IMG/VR virus record: IMGVR_UViG_3300003690_002850
Span: 62,001-126,000 of that record
DNA length: 64,000 bases
Direction: 5' to 3' (one strand)
Origin: a virus
A program made the position numbers and the translations under genes. Positions 60,013-64,000 of the stretch are shown here, piece after piece (position 1 is the first letter of the stretch; every line of letters starts with the position of its first letter). Below the pieces are notes generated by a model. That model worked only from the letters and a program-made list of their open reading frames with translations, did not search any database and was not told where the DNA came from.

Positions 60013-60018
60013 TAAATA
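60011..60018 (+). promoter_or_regulatory. Late-promoter-like element before gp15-like gene
   Basis: AATAAATA overlapping the end of the helicase gene, then TTTATA and the ATG at 60025. It marks the change from replication-associated to structural genes. Confidence 0.55.
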
Positions 60019-60024
60019 TTTATA

Positions 60025-60705
60025 ATGAAAAACCAATATTATGGTTTTGAGCTGAAAGACATGATACGGCAGTTTATTACTGCTTTTAATAGCATTATCA
60101 TTAATAGGTACAATAAGTCTAAAACGGTAGTTGACCAGCTTAAAGTTGGTTTTTATTATGGACCAAAAGAAAGAGCACTTCAAGACATAGTTAATAAAGC
60201 TCAGTCTTTGAAGCTTCCTACGATTGCAGTTCATTATACTTCTATTTCTCGAGATCCAGAAAGAGTGTTTAATAAGATCCCTGGATTTTATTATACTAAA
60301 GCACCTTCAGTTAGTGCAGGTTCATTTGATTCAGATCTTTTAAAGACTCCTATCCCAATTAATATAGGTATATCAATGTCTATAATGACAAAATTTCAGA
60401 CTGACATGGATCAAATTTTAAGTAATTTTGTACCTTATAATAATCCATATATTATTATAAGCTGGAAAGTACCATCATCTCAAAATTTAGCTAGTGATCT
60501 AGAAATTAGAACCGAGGTGCTGTGGGACGGTACTTTGAGCTTAGATTATCCCGTTGAGGTGTCTAGTACTCAACCAGCAAGAATTATTGCTAATACAAAT
60601 TTCACAATGAAAGGCTGGTTATTTAAAGGTGCCTCGACTGATGTTAAAAATATATTTGTTATCGATCAGGATTACATACCAGTGAATACATTTGAGTATA
60701 GTTAA
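60025..60705 (+). CDS. 15: Tail terminator / sheath-stabiliser, gp15-like
   Basis: 226 aa. YYGFELKDMIRQFITAFNSIIINR, VGFYYGPKERALQDIVNK, TIAVHYTSISRDPERVFNK and IGISMSIMTKFQTDMDQILSNFVPYNNPYIII parallel T4 gp15 (FRRY...LFSNIQIKR, YASKEHFMMKL, IFTRYEDDMFQIVEQILPYF.P). gp15 caps the tail tube and links it to the neck. It is shorter than T4 gp15 (272 aa). The late element upstream and the portal downstream fit a virion structural operon. Confidence 0.7.
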   Translation: MKNQYYGFELKDMIRQFITAFNSIIINRYNKSKTVVDQLKVGFYYGPKERALQDIVNKAQSLKLPTIAVHYTSISRDPERVFNKIPGFYYTKAPSVSAGSFDSDLLKTPIPINIGISMSIMTKFQTDMDQILSNFVPYNNPYIIISWKVPSSQNLASDLEIRTEVLWDGTLSLDYPVEVSSTQPARIIANTNFTMKGWLFKGASTDVKNIFVIDQDYIPVNTFEYS

Positions 60706-60707
60706 TT

Positions 60708-61181
60708 ATGCCTGGTCATATAAAAATACCTGCTGCGCATGACGGTGATCAAGAGAATCATATATTAAATGCAAAGCCAGAATTTACTAAGAGTAATGTT
60801 TCTGTTCTTTGTGGTTTCCAAAGCACTAGAATATTTGAAGGTTATAATTTTGATTCTGTAACAACAATAATGTTGAGTACTGTTGCTGGTGAGAATTTAT
60901 TTCTCGAGCCGCTCGTTGGTATTGGCAGCTCAGAGCGAACAAGTACTCAACCAGTTTATAGTGTATTGGGGTATGATTTAAGTAAACGTACTATTGACCC
61001 TTTACCTATAGGGACGTGGAAAATAAATAGTTTTAATCGTATAACTATTGCAATTCCAGAATTAACTGCAATGTGCTATCTGGGTATAGTAGCAATTAAT
61101 GCTGCTGGCTTTGGAACAACAGTACTTACAGTATCATCTGATACGCGACCAAATCAATTATACGTGAGGTATTATGAGTAA
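60708..61181 (+). CDS. Ig-like structural protein, copy 1
   Basis: 157 aa. RIFEGYNFDSVTTIMLSTVAGENLF and RITIAIPELTAMCYLGIVAINAAGFGT fit an IPT/TIG-like fold (strand with GYNF, then I.V.NAAG.G). It is paralogous to the gene at 62632. The likely place is on the virion surface as a decoration or whisker-like protein. It overlaps the protease gene by 8 bases. Confidence 0.6.
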   Translation: MPGHIKIPAAHDGDQENHILNAKPEFTKSNVSVLCGFQSTRIFEGYNFDSVTTIMLSTVAGENLFLEPLVGIGSSERTSTQPVYSVLGYDLSKRTIDPLPIGTWKINSFNRITIAIPELTAMCYLGIVAINAAGFGTTVLTVSSDTRPNQLYVRYYE

Positions 61182-62625
61182 TTATAGTGAACAACAGCGA
61201 GAGCTTGTACAAAGTAAAATTAATACTTTACATACTTCTAATCCAAATTGGCGTGCTATAGGTATAAGTGGTAAGATAAAAAATAATATTTTAACAGATG
61301 AGTTAGCTATCGTATTATTAGTAGATAAAAAATTACCTGTTGATCAGATTGATAGTAATAATTTATTTCCTGAAAGTATTACTATACCTGGAATAGATAC
61401 CCCGATAAAAACAGATGTACAGGAAACCGATATTGATGTTAAAGGATTAACGTGTTATACTAAACCTGACCCTGCTGATGATGAGGATACATGGGAAATG
61501 CCTATTGGTGGTCATATGAAAACACATAGACCATTAGTAGGAGGTATATCGTGCAGTATTTTTGGGCCACGTGGTTATGATCACCCTGTGTATACAACCA
61601 TGGATGTAGGTACTTTAGGAGGTTTTGCTATAGATTTAGATGATAATACTATTGTAGGTGTAAGTAATAATCACGTTATAGGTGGAAGCCAAGTTCGTGG
61701 AGATGAATTGTCTGCATATACTAATTCAACAGGTTTAACATTTTGGTCTATACTCTCTGCTAATGACACTACTCCTGCTCCTGGAGAAATCAGATACCCG
61801 GTTTATCAAAGATCGAATTATGACAAGTATACAGATTCAAAATCAGTCTTAGATACTTTAAAAGTAGGCACTGTAAAAAGAGCTTACCCTTTTACAGCAG
61901 ATAATAATTCATTAGATATTGCAATTTTTGCATTAGATACTACAGTCAGTAATCTTGCAAGTAGAACTGAAAATTGGAAACAGTATTTACTTGCAAGACA
62001 AGATATAGATGGAGCAATGGATTGGGCGACAAGGAACGAAATATATAGCTTAGTCCCGGAACCATATGGTTCTGGTACAAACTTAGGTGCTCCTGTTTTT
62101 CATTCAAGTAGATCTACCGGACCTCTCGGCTGGCCCGGTAGTCATCCATATGGTTCTTTTGCCTGTACTTTAAGTGTTTTGGGTCTATATACTACATATG
62201 CAGATCTGGACTTTCCAGCTTGGTGGGGAGTAGATCCAGTAAACTACCCAGGTCGTCATCGATTTACAGATCAACTTGTTATATCTAGTTATTCTGGTCA
62301 AGCTGCTGACCATGGAGACTCTGGTAGTTTTGTATGTGCACTATTTAATGGAGGTAATGTTGCTCTATCTGCATGGAAAGTTATTGGGTTATTATTTGCT
62401 GGTACTAGTAGAACTTTTTTCGCAAATAGAATAGATACTATAGCTGCCAAATTTAATTTGTCTGCATATAAAGGTGAAGATTTAGATATAGGATATAAAA
62501 ATGTAGATATTAAGGTTGTAAATAGCCGACAATCTGCAGTAACAGCAGAGATAGGTGGTAATATGTATTGGCAAGTAGGGTCTACTAATGATTTTGGAAA
62601 GCATTATTCAAATTTTGGTGAGTAA
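61174..62625 (+). CDS. Trypsin-like serine protease domain protein
   Basis: 483 aa. The catalytic triad is visible: His167 in SNNHVIGG, Asp248 in SLDIAIFALD and Ser383 in HGDSGSFVCA. An N-terminal section of about 100 residues (NPNWRAIGISGKIKNN...) carries a small alpha/beta domain found ahead of such proteases. There is a 130-residue insert between Asp and Ser. No signal peptide. Lying between two paralogous Ig-like structural genes, it may be a virion-borne protease acting at assembly or entry; that is inference. Confidence 0.75.
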   Translation: MSNYSEQQRELVQSKINTLHTSNPNWRAIGISGKIKNNILTDELAIVLLVDKKLPVDQIDSNNLFPESITIPGIDTPIKTDVQETDIDVKGLTCYTKPDPADDEDTWEMPIGGHMKTHRPLVGGISCSIFGPRGYDHPVYTTMDVGTLGGFAIDLDDNTIVGVSNNHVIGGSQVRGDELSAYTNSTGLTFWSILSANDTTPAPGEIRYPVYQRSNYDKYTDSKSVLDTLKVGTVKRAYPFTADNNSLDIAIFALDTTVSNLASRTENWKQYLLARQDIDGAMDWATRNEIYSLVPEPYGSGTNLGAPVFHSSRSTGPLGWPGSHPYGSFACTLSVLGLYTTYADLDFPAWWGVDPVNYPGRHRFTDQLVISSYSGQAADHGDSGSFVCALFNGGNVALSAWKVIGLLFAGTSRTFFANRIDTIAAKFNLSAYKGEDLDIGYKNVDIKVVNSRQSAVTAEIGGNMYWQVGSTNDFGKHYSNFGE

Positions 62626-62631
62626 TTTAAT

Positions 62632-63111
62632 ATGAGTAAGTTTATAACATATAATGAAACATTAACTAGTGTTTTAACTAGTGGTACATTTGATCATAGA
62701 GAGTTGTCTGGTCGACCTGAGTTTACTGGAGGTAATACATATACAACTCTTGCCTGTGGGTTCTCTGGTACTAGATTTTTTGAAGGTTATAATTTTGACT
62801 CCTTGGAAGGAGTAATGTTAAGTACTGTTAGTAATATAGATATATTTAAAATTGGACACACAATAGGGCCTTTGAGTACTGCAACATCACTTCCATATTT
62901 ATGTGGTGGCTCGACAATTGACCCAGCATTGAATGGGTATTTCCTAACTACAGGTACAAGCGCTGGCACTTATGCATTAAATAACTATAATAGTATGTCT
63001 GTTGCGTTTCCAGAGTTAACTGCAACTGGTATTATAGATGTAGTACCAATTAATGAAGCTGGATTTACAACATTACTGAAGGATATAAATACAACAATAA
63101 CAATAAATTAA
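62632..63111 (+). CDS. Ig-like structural protein, copy 2
   Basis: 159 aa. RFFEGYNFDSLEGVMLSTVSN and MSVAFPELTATGIIDVVPINEAGFTT repeat the pattern of copy 1 at 60708, while the middle differs. The two copies flank the protease, as if the protease had been inserted or the pair had arisen by duplication around it. It precedes the portal gene by 1 base. Confidence 0.6.
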   Translation: MSKFITYNETLTSVLTSGTFDHRELSGRPEFTGGNTYTTLACGFSGTRFFEGYNFDSLEGVMLSTVSNIDIFKIGHTIGPLSTATSLPYLCGGSTIDPALNGYFLTTGTSAGTYALNNYNSMSVAFPELTATGIIDVVPINEAGFTTLLKDINTTITIN

Positions 63112-63112
63112 G

Positions 63113-64000
63113 ATGCCAGACGGACAAAAAGGAACATTCGGAAGAGGGTTACAGAAATTTATTCAAAATAACTTACCCTATAGATCTCCTGCAGCAATTA
63201 TAGATGATGTAACTGAGCAGAATCCTAAGTTTAAAGATTTCTATAAAGCGGGATCATTACGTAAAGAATTATTAGCGCAACACTCTATTCTTGCTCCTAA
63301 GGCACCTGACTCCAGTCATCCTATAGGTTCGTTCTTAGCTGATAGGATGTATAACGAGCTAATGTATGCTACGCTTGATGTAGATAAGTACAGACGTTTA
63401 CGAGATTATAGAACAATGGCCCAGTTTGCTGAGGTAGCAGATGCATTGGATGAAATTTGTGATGAGTTTCTTAATGAAGATGAGCATGGTAATATAATTA
63501 GTTTAAAATTAAGGAGTGTCGTAGATTTTGATCCTTTAGTTAAGCGACAATTAAATGAAGAGTTTAATAAATTTATTAATTTATTTGATATTAGAGAACG
63601 CGGGTGGGAATATGTAAGATCAATGCTAGTCGATGGTGAACTTTATTTTGAAAATATTATTCATGAGAAGCACATTAGAGAAGGAATATTAGGTGTTATA
63701 AACATTCCTACTCAAGCTATAGATCCAGTATATGATAATTTTCAAAATATGCACATTAAAGCATATTTACTCAGAAAAGCTAAACATCATAAAGAAGCAG
63801 AAGAGCAGTATCAAGCTATGCAAGATAAAGATTTTATTCCAATGGAAAAAAATCAGATTACATATGTAAATTCCGGTACATGGAATGAGAATAAAACTTT
63901 TAGAATTCCGTTTATTGAGAATGCACGAAGAGCTTATAGACAGTTATCTTTAATTGAAGATTCAATTATTATATATCGATTAGTCCGAGCTCCAGAGCGT
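63113..64000 (+). CDS. 20: Portal vertex protein gp20 (5' part, runs off the right edge)
   Basis: The first 296 codons are present, from ATG 63113. LYKS-type start replaced by MPDGQKGTFGRG; then LADRMYNELMYATLDVDKYRRLRDYRTMAQFAEVADALDEICDEFL, IISLKLRS, INLFDIRERGWEYVRSMLVDGELYFENI and IPFIENARRAYRQLSLIEDSIIIYRLVRAPER, the conserved middle of T4-like portals. The portal is the head's DNA gate and packaging motor dock. The C-terminal half lies outside the window. Confidence 0.92.
   Translation, partial: MPDGQKGTFGRGLQKFIQNNLPYRSPAAIIDDVTEQNPKFKDFYKAGSLRKELLAQHSILAPKAPDSSHPIGSFLADRMYNELMYATLDVDKYRRLRDYRTMAQFAEVADALDEICDEFLNEDEHGNIISLKLRSVVDFDPLVKRQLNEEFNKFINLFDIRERGWEYVRSMLVDGELYFENIIHEKHIREGILGVINIPTQAIDPVYDNFQNMHIKAYLLRKAKHHKEAEEQYQAMQDKDFIPMEKNQITYVNSGTWNENKTFRIPFIENARRAYRQLSLIEDSIIIYRLVRAPER

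Overview
The window is a contiguous piece of a large, AT-rich, T4-like myovirus (Straboviridae-type) genome, most likely marine. The evidence is a nearly complete T4 core set: replicative helicase gp41, UvsX, DNA polymerase gp43, gp46/gp47, the late sigma factor gp55, UvsW, UvsY, a gp62-like clamp-loader subunit, a gp15-like tail terminator and the start of the portal gp20. The host cannot be read from the sequence. No photosynthesis genes, tRNA genes, CRISPR arrays or insertion sequences were seen. Genes are tightly packed, mostly with 1-30 base overlaps, and no gene-free stretch exceeds 300 bases; the longest is about 156 bases, at 56672-56827.

Layout. (1) 1-17294, minus strand: the early replication/recombination block, with queC, a GMP-reductase-like gene and a class II glutamine amidotransferase inserted between gp41 and uvsX. 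(2) 17340-20420, plus strand: late-type genes, including a PD-(D/E)xK nuclease and a nucleotidyltransferase with a long disordered N-terminus; folE lies opposite. (3) 21117-27403, plus strand: a tandem array of eight paralogous SGNH-hydrolase-like genes. (4) 27400-31130: small genes, queD, queE, a P-loop kinase, and phoH on the minus strand. (5) 31189-56039: about 25 kb of surface-glycan genes. They encode many glycosyltransferases, four SAM methyltransferases (one fused to a glycosyltransferase), a GT29 sialyltransferase, two CMP-sugar synthetase-like cytidylyltransferases, a HpcH/HpaI aldolase, a HAD phosphatase/nucleotidyltransferase fusion, two sulfotransferase-like proteins and two radical SAM proteins. 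The first half is on plus, the second mostly on minus. (6) 56084-64000, plus strand: a G+C-richer single-gene cargo unit (DUF366-like), then gp62-like, GroES-like, WYL_2-like, a DinG-type helicase, gp15-like, two paralogous Ig-like proteins flanking a trypsin-like protease, and the portal.

Regulation is unusually readable. Sites of the form TTGATT-16 nt-TATAAT-like-7 nt-ATG precede polB, folE and the DUF366 gene, with variants before uvsY and the minus-strand glycan operon. T4 late-promoter-like (T/A)ATAAATA elements sit 5-6 nt before the start codons of at least six plus-strand genes, which fits the gp55 encoded here. Both geometries predict leaderless or almost leaderless mRNAs.

Two systems merit most attention. 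One is the SGNH-like array, in which each gene's conserved 3' end carries the ribosome-binding site of the next gene. The other is the glycan island, which looks able to make, activate and transfer an acidic nonulosonate-like sugar by an aldolase route and to methylate and sulfate glycans. A 7-deazaguanine pathway (FolE, QueD, QueE, QueC, with a possible split Gat partner) is also present, without a recognisable DNA transglycosylase in the window.
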